A stretch of 64,000 nt of DNA from Psychrobacillus sp044762745 (GCF_044762745.1 NZ_JBIWEX010000008.1:1-64000), one strand, 5' to 3'; shown: positions 25,268-33,819, numbered from the stretch's first letter. Notes: generated from the sequence alone by a model not told the origin. Numbers and translations: made by a program.

Positions 25268-26764
25268 TTACTCTTTTCTAAGTGCTGTTTTTAGCACTTT
25301 GCCACTCGCATTTCTAGGAAGAGTATCGATAAATACGACTTCTTCCGGTAATTTATATTTTGCCAATCGTTTCGAACAGAAAGAAATAATAGCTTCTTCT
25401 GTCAATGTCTGTCCTTCTTTTAATACAACAAAAGCTTTTGGAACTTCTCCGTAAATGGGATGTGGAATGCCAACTACAGCTGCTTCTAAAAGTTCCGGAA
25501 TTTGATATAACACTTCTTCTACTTCCACGGGGTACACATTTTCGCCAGCGCGGTTAATCATATCTTTTTTGCGATCCACGATATAAAGTAGGCCATCTTC
25601 ATCAAAACGCCCTAAGTCTCCTGTATATAGCCAGCCGTTTTGAATCGCTCTTCTTGTTGCTTCTTCATTTTTCAAATAGCCTTTCATGACTTGGGGACCT
25701 TTCGTAACTATTTCCCCTACTTGACCAACTGGAAGTGGCTCCCCAAATTCATCTACAACTTGCACTTGTGTTTGTGGGAGCGGTTCTCCTACTGATCCAA
25801 CCTTTTTTAATGCATGATGATCTTTTAGTGTTGTAGCGGCTGGAGAATTTTCTGTTTGACCGTATAAGTTTTGCACTTTCACATCTGGATATAATGCTTT
25901 AACCTTTCGAACTAATTCATATGGCATTGGAGCCGCTCCATAAGTAAACAGTCGAAGATTTGGTAATTGTAAATTCTCCATTTTTGGTGTGTTCAATAAA
26001 ATACTGTACATCGCCGGAACACCGAAAAATATCGTAATATCCTCTTGTTCCATCGTATTCAAAGCTCGTTCAGGAGAAAATCCTTCTTCAATTACAATCG
26101 TCCCACCAGCGTAAATGACAGGAATACTAAAAACATGACTTGCCGCACAGTGAAATAATGGGGCTACTATTTGCATGCGATCTTTAGAGTTTAGCTCCAT
26201 TGCTTCCCCCCATATTTGTGCAGTTGCTCTTACATTATTTGCTGTTAACAGAACGCCTTTTGGTCTACCAGTCGTACCAGAAGTATAAAAAACGACACTC
26301 GTTCGTTCTTCCTGTTCGTTTATTTCCTCGTAAGTAATAGATGCATCCTCTAAAACCTCTATTAAACCCTCATGTTCTCCTACTACAAGCGAATCTTGAA
26401 ATTTTGCAAATGTGTCCGGGATTTCGTTCAAAATTGGCTCCATATCTGCGCCATAAATGAGTGCCTTTGCTTCTGAATGCGTAAATATATAATCCACTTC
26501 AGGAGCAGCAAGCTTTGTATTTACAGGCATTACGCTAAATCCACCAAGCTGACATGCAAAATAACAAACTAAGAAATAATCCGAGTTATTTAAGTAAACT
26601 GCAATAATATCTTCTTGTTGATAGCCTTTTGCTTGAAAATAACCTGCTAATCTCTTGGCCTGTTCATAGAACTTAGAATAAGTTGTTTTTCTTCCATTGA
26701 ATTGTGTAATGAAATGATTAGGTTGCTCTTTTGCTTGGAGTGCCAATTTTTCCGTAATGAACAT
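25268..26764 (-). CDS. Long/medium-chain acyl-CoA ligase (AMP-forming)
   Basis: 498 residues of the ANL superfamily. It carries the P-loop VVFYTSGTTGRPKGV (about 155-169), NLYGQTENSP, GWLYTGDLGRFDEDG (about 380) and the A10 lysine motif PRNASGKVLK at the C-terminus. It activates a carboxylic acid to the acyl-CoA that the acyl-CoA dehydrogenase and thiolase next to it would process. The chain length or aromatic preference cannot be read from sequence. A 150-base gap separates it from tetR, leaving room for an internal promoter. Confidence 0.9.
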   Translation of the reverse strand: MFITEKLALQAKEQPNHFITQFNGRKTTYSKFYEQAKRLAGYFQAKGYQQEDIIAVYLNNSDYFLVCYFACQLGGFSVMPVNTKLAAPEVDYIFTHSEAKALIYGADMEPILNEIPDTFAKFQDSLVVGEHEGLIEVLEDASITYEEINEQEERTSVVFYTSGTTGRPKGVLLTANNVRATAQIWGEAMELNSKDRMQIVAPLFHCAASHVFSIPVIYAGGTIVIEEGFSPERALNTMEQEDITIFFGVPAMYSILLNTPKMENLQLPNLRLFTYGAAPMPYELVRKVKALYPDVKVQNLYGQTENSPAATTLKDHHALKKVGSVGEPLPQTQVQVVDEFGEPLPVGQVGEIVTKGPQVMKGYLKNEEATRRAIQNGWLYTGDLGRFDEDGLLYIVDRKKDMINRAGENVYPVEVEEVLYQIPELLEAAVVGIPHPIYGEVPKAFVVLKEGQTLTEEAIISFCSKRLAKYKLPEEVVFIDTLPRNASGKVLKTALRKE

Positions 26765-26810
26765 ATATCAGATCCCCTTTGTTTTTGCTCTGTTAAACTA
26801 TACTGCTGAT

Positions 26811-26836
26811 TTCAGTTCCAGGCGGACGCCTTCCAC
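26811..26836 (-). repeat. Remnant of the GC-rich intergenic repeat
   Basis: CTGATTTCAGTTCCAGGCGG followed by ACGCC matches the reverse complement of the repeat end at about 575-600 with few differences. It is an isolated fragment in the gap between tetR and the acyl-CoA ligase gene. The flanks show no other repeat parts. Confidence 0.5.
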
Positions 26837-26915
26837 TTCAATCAATTAGGTAATCAATTAATATAGTAAAAATCAACAGTAATATAGAACAAAGCTTTTG
26901 TTTTAAATATGTCAT

Positions 26916-27500
26916 TTACTTCACAACTTTTAACAAATAATCTGCATAAATCGCTTGTAAGTCCTCTATTGTCTTGTCCCCATTTAGCTTGTACCATTGT
27001 TGTATCCAGTTCATGGAACCGAGTAAAATCATTCGTGCAATTTTTGGTTCTTTTATCGTGAATTCTCCCTCCTCCACCCCTTTTTTAATGACTTTATCAA
27101 ACCATGCTGCGTATTCATTTCGTTTACGTAAAATCGGTTGAAGGTAATCCTTCGAAAAGGTTTGGTCAGGCTTTATAATCATATTGAACGTTTCTTTTTC
27201 TTCGATCATGTAACGGATATGATTGGCAATCATTTTACGTAATTTCTGTTCATTCGAAATAACTTCATTAACATAATGTTGTAGCTCACTAATTGCTTGG
27301 CCTAACACCATTTCATGACATTGAAATAGGAGATCTTCTTTATTTTTAAAATAATAATAGAGGGAACCCTTTGTCATGAGAAGCTCTGCAGCAATTTCTT
27401 CCATCGTCGCCCCATGAGACCCTTTTTTGTTCACTAGTTTAACAGCCGATAAAATAATTTCTTGTTTTTTCTTTTGTAACTTTATCTCTGAGAGCTTCAT
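26916..27500 (-). CDS. TetR-family regulator (FadR-like)
   Basis: 194 residues. The N-terminal TetR helix-turn-helix is clear (GSHGATMEEIAAELLMTKGSLYYYF split as ATMEEIAAE and TKGSLYYYFKNKEDLL, about 28-55). A C-terminal ligand domain with a Trp-rich end (MNWIQQWYKL) follows. It lies inside the operon, 18 bases after the acyl-CoA dehydrogenase. By analogy with Bacillus FadR it would repress until a long-chain acyl-CoA binds. A matching FadR-type palindrome lies upstream of the first gene at 28775. The ligand is inferred. Confidence 0.85.
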   Translation of the reverse strand: MKLSEIKLQKKKQEIILSAVKLVNKKGSHGATMEEIAAELLMTKGSLYYYFKNKEDLLFQCHEMVLGQAISELQHYVNEVISNEQKLRKMIANHIRYMIEEKETFNMIIKPDQTFSKDYLQPILRKRNEYAAWFDKVIKKGVEEGEFTIKEPKIARMILLGSMNWIQQWYKLNGDKTIEDLQAIYADYLLKVVK

Positions 27501-27518
27501 GCCAGAATCCCCCTTTAC

Positions 27519-28670
27519 TTATAAATCCAGTTTTTTCGCAATTATGGTTTTCATAATTTCTGTAGTTCCCGCATAAATACTTGCCACTGGAATATCTCGG
27601 TATCTTCTCGCAATCTCGTATTCTTCCATATATCCATAGCCACCGTGCAGCTGCAAGCATTCTGCTGCCACTCGTTTTGCCATTTCACTAATCCACCATT
27701 TTGCCATGGATACTTCCTTTACAATGTCTTCGTTGGCGATATGGCGAGCCGTCAACTGATTGATATAAGCTCGACCGATATCTATTTCGGTTGCCATTTC
27801 TGCTATTTTAAATTGCGTATTTTGAAATTTGCTAATCGATTGACCGAATGCTTTCCGACTTTTTACATAGTCGATCGTAATTCGAAGCATTTCTTCGGCT
27901 TCAATTTGGCATTGAATCGCTACGACTAAACGCTCCTGTTGTAAGTTTTGCATAAGATAATAAAACCCTTTTTCCTCTTCTCCAAGCAAGTTTGCTGCAG
28001 GCACTTTCACATCTTCGAATATCAATTCTCCGGTATCTCCACTATGCATGCCGATTTTATTGAGTTTCTTTCCATGCTTAAAGCCTTCCATCCCTTTCTC
28101 CACAACGAGTAAACTTATTCCTCTATGTGCAGGCTCGGCATCTGGATCCGTTTTACAAACAATAACGGCAATATCCGCTGTAAGACCATTTGTGATAAAT
28201 GTTTTCTCGCCATTTAAAATGTAGGTATCTCCGTTCTTACGAGCAGTCGTCTTCACTCCCGCTAAATCGGATCCAGCACCAGGCTCCGTCATGCCAATCG
28301 CAGTGATCAAGTCCCCACTTACACAGCCTGGAAGCCACTTTTGCTTTTGCGCTTCCGTACCAAGAATAGAAATGTAAGGGCTTACAATGTCAGAATGCAA
28401 ACACATCCCACTTGCTAACCCTTGACCAACACGTTCGAGCTCTTCAATCAAAATCATCGAATAGGAAAAATCAAGCCCAAGTCCTCCATATTCCTCTTGA
28501 ACCCATGGACATAAAAACCCATTCTCCCCCATCTTCAACCAAAAATCTCTCGGAATAGCTCGATTAGCTTCCCAATTATCATAGAAAGGATACGCCTCTT
28601 TATCTAGCATTTTTCGCAAAGACTTTCGAAATAACGCATGTTCATCCGTCATAAAAGAAGTCCTCACCAA
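27519..28670 (-). CDS. Acyl-CoA dehydrogenase
   Basis: About 383 residues. It has the FAD-dependent acyl-CoA dehydrogenase fold, with AIGMTEPGAGSDLAG (about 125), FITNGLTADIAVIV and the C-terminal LQHGGYGYMEEY..RRYRD..ASIYAGTTEI (about 345-375); the catalytic base is usually a Glu in this last part (YMEEYE). It introduces the alpha-beta double bond of acyl-CoA. Start choice: AAGGAGG is followed at seven bases by TTG (28670), then GTG at 28667; the longer GTG at 28688 would overlap that site. It is the first gene of the acyl-CoA operon, about 105 bases from a FadR-like operator. Confidence 0.9.
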   Translation of the reverse strand: MVRTSFMTDEHALFRKSLRKMLDKEAYPFYDNWEANRAIPRDFWLKMGENGFLCPWVQEEYGGLGLDFSYSMILIEELERVGQGLASGMCLHSDIVSPYISILGTEAQKQKWLPGCVSGDLITAIGMTEPGAGSDLAGVKTTARKNGDTYILNGEKTFITNGLTADIAVIVCKTDPDAEPAHRGISLLVVEKGMEGFKHGKKLNKIGMHSGDTGELIFEDVKVPAANLLGEEEKGFYYLMQNLQQERLVVAIQCQIEAEEMLRITIDYVKSRKAFGQSISKFQNTQFKIAEMATEIDIGRAYINQLTARHIANEDIVKEVSMAKWWISEMAKRVAAECLQLHGGYGYMEEYEIARRYRDIPVASIYAGTTEIMKTIIAKKLDL

Positions 28671-28774
28671 AGTTTCAACCTCCTTCACATTAATATTCAG
28701 AAAATTCTTTCTTAAAACACATTATACTTCTTCCATTTTAAAAGTAAATGACTTTTTGAACTCCGTTTAAATTT

Positions 28775-28792
28775 TGAATGAACCTATTCATT
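28775..28792. promoter_or_regulatory. FadR-type operator upstream of the acyl-CoA operon
   Basis: TGAATGAACCTATTCATT contains the perfect inverted repeat AATGAA-CCTA-TTCATT and closely resembles the Bacillus subtilis FadR box (TGAATGAnTAnTCATTCA). It lies about 105 bases upstream of the acyl-CoA dehydrogenase start. The TetR protein encoded in the operon is the natural binder. This is a sequence match by eye only. Confidence 0.6.
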
Positions 28793-28853
28793 TTTCACTA
28801 TATGTTTCTAAACTTTAAAATATCTTTCCATCCGATGTTTAAATTGTGTAATT

Positions 28854-28890
28854 AAAAAACCTCCTCTTTAGATCGCTCTATTAAGGAGGT
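28854..28890 (-). terminator. Terminator downstream of the STAS-domain gene
   Basis: On the minus strand ACCTCCT ... AGGAGGT forms a seven-bp stem followed by TTTTTT. It lies about 25 bases beyond the stop of the RsbR-like gene at 28916. Confidence 0.7.
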
Positions 28891-28915
28891 ACGTTATTAT
28901 TCGTTATTTTATTAG

Positions 28916-29734
28916 TCAACTTTTCACGCTATCCACCGCTTGTTTAACACTGCCAAATGTATGAAAGGTTGTAAGATCAATACCAGTGCGTACAACTTCC
29001 ATCGACAGATTTGGCCGTATTCCTGAAAGCATTACATGGATGCCAAGCAGTTGAAGGACACTATGAAGGATGTAGATTTGTTCTGCGACTTCCGAATCAA
29101 TCGTTAATATACCACTAAAATCAATGATTAAATGATCGATGGAACGATTTGGTATGGAAGGCACTAAATGATTTATTATATATTGGAAACGGGAAGCATT
29201 TATAATACCAATTAGAGGTAATACAGCAATTCCTTGTTGAATAGGAACAATAGGTGCTGATAATTCGTTGATCTCTTTTTGGCGTTCTTCCATTAACGTA
29301 TCGTGGTAGGCTTCATATGCATAAATCGTCTCAATCATGCTGACGTCCATCAAATAACTAATTCGATTATTTATTCTTACCACGTCTTCTGTTGATAACC
29401 CATGATCTATCGAAATTTGTGTAATATATTCCAAGTACATTAATCGGTTTTTAGCTAATGGTTTGATAATTGTAGAAAATTGATTAAACAGTGCAGCTTG
29501 TTGCTCACCGACTCGTTTGCTCCATTTAATTAATTCCACTTCTGCTGCTTCTTCAGTCTCTTCAAAGGATTCTGCTAAAAGCACTAAGAATTCCATATTT
29601 TGCTCTATAGATCGCTCCAACATTTCCTCTGTTACTGGAAATTCTACATTTTTTAACGCCTTTTTCGTCATGTCCCTAATTATTTCTTCTGCATTTTCTA
29701 CTAAATACTGGCCGACTTTCAATACCTCTTCCAT
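28916..29734 (-). CDS. RsbR-like STAS-domain protein (stressosome type)
   Basis: 272 residues. The N-terminal helical sensor part (about 1-150) is rich in Glu and ends in a coiled linker. The C-terminal STAS domain (about 160-270) contains VLPLIGIINASRFQ, LIIDFSGILTIDSEVAEQI and IHVMLSGIRPNLSMEVVRTG. This is the domain order of the RsbR paralogues that build the stressosome with RsbS and RsbT and feed into SigB. A Ser/Thr is present in the TIDSEVA position often phosphorylated by RsbT. Neither rsbS nor rsbT is nearby. It lies 16 bases after ytxJ and may share its transcript. Confidence 0.82.
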   Translation of the reverse strand: MEEVLKVGQYLVENAEEIIRDMTKKALKNVEFPVTEEMLERSIEQNMEFLVLLAESFEETEEAAEVELIKWSKRVGEQQAALFNQFSTIIKPLAKNRLMYLEYITQISIDHGLSTEDVVRINNRISYLMDVSMIETIYAYEAYHDTLMEERQKEINELSAPIVPIQQGIAVLPLIGIINASRFQYIINHLVPSIPNRSIDHLIIDFSGILTIDSEVAEQIYILHSVLQLLGIHVMLSGIRPNLSMEVVRTGIDLTTFHTFGSVKQAVDSVKS

Positions 29735-29750
29735 ATATTCTCCTCTTCTC

Positions 29751-30083
29751 CTATATTGATGCCGTCGCTTTTGCTAATTCCTTTTTAGTTATTTTCCAAT
29801 GGGAAGCATTCCAAAAAGCTTCCCCATTTGAAACTAAAAATGCTTGTGGTGACTCATGACGAATTCCCAAATCGTTTTCTATCTCATTAGACACCGAACG
29901 ATTTTCAATCACTTTGACTAAATAAGTCTCCAGTGGGGATTCAAACGAAGTAAACTCTCCATACGCATGCGCACTCACCGGACAAGTCGTGCTATGCTTA
30001 AATACCAAGACTGCCTTCTCCTTTGACCGCTCCAAAACATCCTTCCACTCACTAACGGAAATAATCTCCGTATAATTCGCCAT
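29751..30083 (-). CDS. ytxJ: YtxJ-like bacillithiol-system redox protein
   Basis: 110 residues from the ATG at 30083 (GAGAGG nine bases upstream; the in-frame ATG at 30092 abuts that site). It has a thioredoxin-like fold with VLVFKHSTTCPVSAHAYGEF (Cys about 31), the single-cysteine CPxS motif of YtxJ (monothiol bacilliredoxin-like, DUF2847). Such proteins probably remove bacillithiol from oxidised proteins. In B. subtilis ytxJ is a general-stress gene, in keeping with the RsbR-like gene after it. Confidence 0.8.
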   Translation of the reverse strand: MANYTEIISVSEWKDVLERSKEKAVLVFKHSTTCPVSAHAYGEFTSFESPLETYLVKVIENRSVSNEIENDLGIRHESPQAFLVSNGEAFWNASHWKITKKELAKATASI

Positions 30084-30126
30084 CAGAACCATCCTCTCGA
30101 AATATTAATTAAAAGCTCTTTATTCT

Positions 30127-30132
30127 ATTATA
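30127..30132 (-). promoter_or_regulatory. Candidate SigA -10 box for ytxJ and the STAS gene
   Basis: A perfect TATAAT on the minus strand lies about 44 bases upstream of the ytxJ start. No good -35 box is found at 16-18 bases (closest GGATGA), so the promoter call is tentative. Confidence 0.3.
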
Positions 30133-30183
30133 CAAGACTTACCTCGCCAATCATCCTTTATCTTCAGAAAACAATAAATTATT

Positions 30184-30213
30184 AAAAAATTCTCTAGCGC
30201 AGTTGCACTAGGG
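30184..30213 (-). terminator. Terminator of the MscS-like membrane protein gene
   Basis: On the minus strand CTAGTGC-AACT-GCGCTAG forms a seven-bp stem with a tetraloop, followed by AGAATTTTTT. It lies about 15 bases past the stop of the gene at 30229. Confidence 0.75.
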
Positions 30214-30228
30214 CATTTCGATATCAAA

Positions 30229-31917
30229 TTATTTATCCAATCGTTCGTCACCCTGTGGTAAATCTTCATACGGATGTAGGTCATCGGTAGATGGGATGTT
30301 ATATCCCGTATCAGGAGATTCATCTAAAAAACCATTTGATTCTCTTAAATAACCCGTTTCTTTTGCATATGGAACGTTCTTCTTAAAAGATTCTTTCATT
30401 GACTTTTTTTCTGCTTCATACTTTTCCTTCGATACTTCTACTTCCTCTAGACTTCTTTCCATTTTACTCAAATAGCGTGCTGCGTGCTCTCGTCCTCCCA
30501 ATCCAAATGCTAAACCAAATGCCAATGCTAAGCCACCTAGAATAAGGATAAAAGCGGAAGTGATGATGGAAGCAGCAATCCCTAACTGATCTAACGCCAT
30601 GAAGAATGCGAATGCTAAAATCGCATATTTTGCCACGTAACGCAAGAAATGTGGTGTTCCTGAAGAATGTTTCATCAAACTACCGACCAATTTTTCTACC
30701 ATATTCGCTAACCAAAATCCTACAGCTAAAATTACAATCGCCGCAAAAACAGATGGTAAATATGCAAAAATTCCAGTTGCCAATATAACCATAAAGTTTA
30801 GCTCCAACAACTGTAGTGCTTCCACAACAAACAATAAAATTATTACAACTTGGACGATCGTGCCTAATAATGTTGCTAAAGATGGCGCAGCACCACTACC
30901 TGACTGGAATCCCATCTTGCCAAATACTGAATTCACCCCGAGTTTTTCAAGCAATGAAACAACAACATCTTTTACCCATTTTGCAATGACTATTCCAACT
31001 AACACTAACACGATTGCAACAAAAATCTTCGGTAACATTGCCAAAACATTATTCAACATGGCAATAGCAGGTGCAGAAATTCCTTCTAAATCCAAAATCT
31101 CTAGCGCAGTAATGGATACAGGAATCATGATTAATACAAAGGCAATAATACCAACAACTTTTGACACACTAGTCCCTTCAATGAAGGAAGAAATCTTCAA
31201 CTTGTCCGCTAATCGGTCTGCCCCAGCTGATTGCAAAAATTTTTCTATTAAATTACGAATTAGTTTTGCAACGAACCAGCCAATGACCAAAACAATAGCA
31301 GCAGATACGAGCTTAGGTATAAAGTTAAAGAAACTAGCAAGCATCCCCTCGAATGGTCCACTTAATCCGTCAATCCCTAATGCATTCAATACTGCAGGGA
31401 TAAATAATAAAAAGATTAAATAATAGGCAACATTCGTTGCTGTATCCGTCCATTTCGTTTGATCGATTTTCTGAGGATTAACGCCAGTCTGTCCTACATA
31501 TTTATTCAATCGAAGTTTCGAACCAGCCATTTGAATTACTTTTTTTACAACAGTTGCTAAAATCCAAGCAAACAATAAAATTAAAGCTGCTTTTAATACA
31601 TTTAAAAATGCACTAGTTAATCCTGAATACATGGAAACAAACGGTGTAGCCATTGTATTCAAATTCAGGATGTTAAAGAATAATACGAATGCCAAAATGA
31701 GAACGATAACAAAAACAATTTTGCTAATGATTTTCTCTACGGTCCATTTAGACTTTGTATTTCCTAAACGTTCATTCACATGATATTTGCGTAATAATTT
31801 ATACGTAATATTTTCCATCAGTTTTGCGATAAAAAAACCTATCAATAGAACGACTAAACCTACTAATAGTTCTGGTAAAAATGAGAGGCTCTCCCTCCAA
31901 TAATACTGATCCAGCAT
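30229..31917 (-). CDS. Mechanosensitive-channel-like protein with repeated TM-helix modules
   Basis: 562 residues. At least four repeats of a two-helix module (LLVGLVVLLIGFFIAKLMENI, KLVSAAIVLVIGWFVAKLIRNL, KIFVAIVLVLVGIVIAKWVKDV, SVFAAIVILAVGFWLANMVEKL) alternate with further hydrophobic segments, about 12 TM in all. A glycine-rich LGGLALAFGLAFGLGGREHA (pore-lining-helix-like, about 465) follows, then a charged C-terminal tail rich in Asp and Pro. This matches the CmpX/TM_helix (MS_channel_1st_1) family, thought to be osmotic or membrane-stress channels. It is monocistronic, with GGAGGAGG before the ATG. A SigB-type promoter upstream fits a stress role. Channel function is inferred. Confidence 0.78.
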   Translation of the reverse strand: MLDQYYWRESLSFLPELLVGLVVLLIGFFIAKLMENITYKLLRKYHVNERLGNTKSKWTVEKIISKIVFVIVLILAFVLFFNILNLNTMATPFVSMYSGLTSAFLNVLKAALILLFAWILATVVKKVIQMAGSKLRLNKYVGQTGVNPQKIDQTKWTDTATNVAYYLIFLLFIPAVLNALGIDGLSGPFEGMLASFFNFIPKLVSAAIVLVIGWFVAKLIRNLIEKFLQSAGADRLADKLKISSFIEGTSVSKVVGIIAFVLIMIPVSITALEILDLEGISAPAIAMLNNVLAMLPKIFVAIVLVLVGIVIAKWVKDVVVSLLEKLGVNSVFGKMGFQSGSGAAPSLATLLGTIVQVVIILLFVVEALQLLELNFMVILATGIFAYLPSVFAAIVILAVGFWLANMVEKLVGSLMKHSSGTPHFLRYVAKYAILAFAFFMALDQLGIAASIITSAFILILGGLALAFGLAFGLGGREHAARYLSKMERSLEEVEVSKEKYEAEKKSMKESFKKNVPYAKETGYLRESNGFLDESPDTGYNIPSTDDLHPYEDLPQGDERLDK

Positions 31918-31959
31918 TACTTCCTCCTCCTTTTAGATCAATTTCTTCACAATACTCTG

Positions 31960-31984
31960 TTACCCCGTATGCATGTATTCAAAC
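31960..31984 (-). promoter_or_regulatory. SigB-type promoter of the MscS-like gene
   Basis: On the minus strand GTTTGA (31979-31984) and GGGTAA (31960-31965) are separated by 13 bases. This matches the SigB consensus GTTTaa-N12-15-GGGtAt. The -10 lies about 43 bases upstream of the ATG at 31917. Confidence 0.65.
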
Positions 31985-32060
31985 AATTGTTACGAGTGCC
32001 ATCACCAATGACAAATCTGTAACATTCCTCTTCCCATTCTGATCTAGCATTCTTCGTTTT

Positions 32061-32086
32061 GTTTAATATTTATGATTTAAGGTTAT
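32061..32086 (+). promoter_or_regulatory. Possible SigB-type promoter of the YusW-like gene
   Basis: GTTTAA (32061-32066) and GGTTAT (32081-32086) are 14 bases apart, about 44 bases upstream of the start at 32130. The -35 is perfect; the -10 differs by one base from GGGTAT. Confidence 0.5.
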
Positions 32087-32129
32087 TTATAAATGATAGA
32101 CACGCAATTATCCCGAGAGGAGAATGTAC

Positions 32130-32615
32130 ATGAAATCCAAAAAACATATGATACTTGCAGCTACTCTATTATCATCGGCGATGCTTGTTGCAGCTTGCGG
32201 AAATAATGACGAGACAGTTGAGAATGTATCTACTGGAGCGGCATACGAGCCAGAACAAGAGGAAGTAGTGGACGATTCATTAACATCAGAAAACCCGGAA
32301 CTTGAATTTGGGTTCCGTTATTTCAATCTGCACATCGATACACCAAACAATAAAGAATCAGTCATAGCTGAATACTATGGTGACTCTGCGATAACAGAGA
32401 CCATATATAAGAACATGCATGCTGCTGTCGACTTACAAGGAGATGCCGCATTTACATTATTACAGCAAGTTTTCGCAGATCTCCAGTTAACGCAAGATAC
32501 GAGCAAAGAAGAAGTGATCACTCAAGTAACCAATGCTTTTGATGCAACTGATTACACTAATTTCGACCTTGAAATAGAATATGAAGACGGAGAAACCAAA
32601 TCATATGTTGAGTAA
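32130..32615 (+). CDS. YusW-like lipoprotein
   Basis: 161 residues from the ATG at 32130, seven bases after GAGAGGAG; the ATG two codons upstream abuts that site. A lipoprotein signal peptide ends in the lipobox LVAAC (Cys about 21). An acidic linker follows, then a YusW-type domain (LEFGFRYFNLHID ... YEDGETKSYVE, about 60-161). It would be anchored outside the membrane. The function of YusW-like proteins is not known. A SigB-like promoter precedes it. Confidence 0.8.
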   Translation: MKSKKHMILAATLLSSAMLVAACGNNDETVENVSTGAAYEPEQEEVVDDSLTSENPELEFGFRYFNLHIDTPNNKESVIAEYYGDSAITETIYKNMHAAVDLQGDAAFTLLQQVFADLQLTQDTSKEEVITQVTNAFDATDYTNFDLEIEYEDGETKSYVE

Positions 32616-32702
32616 GCAGTAATACAAAACTTATACCGGCAACACAACAAAATAAGAAAAACCAAGTCGGCAAACATAGTAATTAGCTATATGTTGACAC
32701 AT

Positions 32703-32738
32703 AAAAAGGCTTAGTTCTTACTCAAGGAGAACTAAGCC
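32703..32738 (-). terminator. Terminator of the GNAT gene
   Basis: GGCTTAGTTCT (32708-32718) pairs perfectly with AGAACTAAGCC (32728-32738). The A run at 32703-32707 gives a T tail on the minus strand. It lies about 60 bases past the stop of the acetyltransferase gene at 32801. Confidence 0.85.
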
Positions 32739-32800
32739 ATAACTATTTTGACATTCGAATATTTAACAAAGAATGAAAATGGTTAGAGGAGTCAATACAG

Positions 32801-33355
32801 TTATTTGGAAATCAATTGTTTTCCGGAATTATCAAATTGAAAAATAGTCTTTTGTCCATCAAAAGTTTCCCCGTTTTTCTCAGTGTAAACTCCATTAGTG
32901 TAATTAGAAATTGTCTTCCTCCAAAATTTTTGTCCCACAATGTTTTTCTCTAACGGGTTAGTAAACAACTCCCAATTCCCTTTAAATTGCTCAAATACTA
33001 TATTTGCTGCTCTTTCAGCGATGCCTTTCCCTCTTAACGATTGAATTAAAAAGAATTCATTTACAAAATAATCAATTCCTTTATTACAATGTGGCGGGGT
33101 TGCTATTAAGATAAATCCTCCTGGTATCCCATCTACTAAAATTATGTATGGGAATAAAATTCCGGGCTTTTCCCACCAAATATTTTGAACTTCATACTGG
33201 TCGTTTAATGTTCGAAAATCATCACTATCCTCATATATCCCGTGAACATTCGGGATTCTATCATAATGTCCAGAAAGGTCATAAAGGTACAAAGGATATA
33301 AGTTTTTTATAATATATGATTCACTATTATCTGTTAAATGAACATCAATTTTCAT
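32801..33355 (-). CDS. GNAT-family N-acetyltransferase
   Basis: 184 residues. The acetyl-CoA-binding motif A is visible as EFFLIQSLRGKGIAERAA (about 105-122, Q/R-x-x-G-x-G/A), with a preceding beta strand YIILVDGIPGGFILIA. The C-terminus has VGQKFWRKTISNYT. It has AGGAG before the ATG and its own terminator, so it is monocistronic. The substrate cannot be told. The low GC of the gene fits the surrounding AT-rich stretch. Confidence 0.8.
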   Translation of the reverse strand: MKIDVHLTDNSESYIIKNLYPLYLYDLSGHYDRIPNVHGIYEDSDDFRTLNDQYEVQNIWWEKPGILFPYIILVDGIPGGFILIATPPHCNKGIDYFVNEFFLIQSLRGKGIAERAANIVFEQFKGNWELFTNPLEKNIVGQKFWRKTISNYTNGVYTEKNGETFDGQKTIFQFDNSGKQLISK

Positions 33356-33464
33356 AGGCTTCTCCTTTTAATATAGATATAAAAACTGTAACTTATATAT
33401 ATAATTATAATAAAAGCAATCCAGTGAAAATATATAATGAACGATTATAAATTATACTTTACCC

Positions 33465-33497
33465 AAAAAGGTCACATCAGATTTAATCCAATGTGAC
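33465..33497 (-). terminator. Terminator of the CD3324-family gene
   Basis: GTCACAT (33471-33477) pairs with ATGTGAC (33491-33497). On the minus strand it is followed by CTTTTT. It lies just past the stop of the minus-strand gene at 33507. Confidence 0.75.
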
Positions 33498-33506
33498 ATA
33501 TAGAAA

Positions 33507-33773
33507 CTATTTTTTTAAGTAAACTATTTTTTTAATACTATCGCGAGAAAGAAAGAATCGATCTGAAAGTTGATCTATCTTGATGCCGGCAGAAAATTGT
33601 TGACGGATCTTATGGTTTCTATCGTTCAAATAAGTTTTATTCCCAGAGTTTTCGCCCCATTTCTTCCGTGAACCCTTAGAAATAGGAACGTAAACCATTT
33701 CTCCATTTACATACTTCTGTATTTCATTCAGTAATTCTACTGGTAAGATGCTTTCTGCATTTACATATTTCAT
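33507..33773 (-). CDS. CD3324-family small protein with C-terminal helix-turn-helix
   Basis: 88 residues from the ATG at 33773, preceded by AAGGAG; the longer frame from 33842 would begin inside the regulatory hairpin and lacks a site. MKYVNAESILPVELLNEIQKYV at the N-terminus and RKKWGENSG followed by a Mor/LuxR-like helix-turn-helix (QLSDRFFLSRDSIKKIV) are characteristic of the CD3324 family, probably DNA-binding. The upstream RNA can form a 15-bp hairpin that hides the ribosome binding site, with a leader ORF further up. Its expression is therefore probably controlled at translation. The targets are unknown. Confidence 0.72.
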   Translation of the reverse strand: MKYVNAESILPVELLNEIQKYVNGEMVYVPISKGSRKKWGENSGNKTYLNDRNHKIRQQFSAGIKIDQLSDRFFLSRDSIKKIVYLKK

Positions 33774-33778
33774 GTTAG

Positions 33779-33819
33779 CTTCGCTCCTTAAAATAGATGA
33801 AATTTTTAAGGTAGCAAAG
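33779..33819 (-). promoter_or_regulatory. Shine-Dalgarno-sequestering hairpin of the CD3324-family gene
   Basis: On the minus-strand RNA CTTTGCT-A-CCTTAAAA pairs with TTTTAAGGAGCGAAG, 15 bp with a single bulged A and one G-U pair, around a loop of about ten bases. The right arm contains the AAGGAG ribosome binding site of the gene starting at 33773. In this fold translation should be blocked. There is no T run, so this acts on translation rather than termination. Confidence 0.6.

Noticed and set aside
30120..30323. Small minus-strand frame overlapping the end of the MscS-like gene
   Set aside because: It overlaps the terminator and the 3' end of a real gene and has no start-site support.
30860..31423. 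Plus-strand open frame of 187 codons within the MscS-like gene
   Set aside because: It is antisense to a strongly supported membrane protein; its composition (Asn/Thr/Ile-rich) is that of a reverse-complement shadow.
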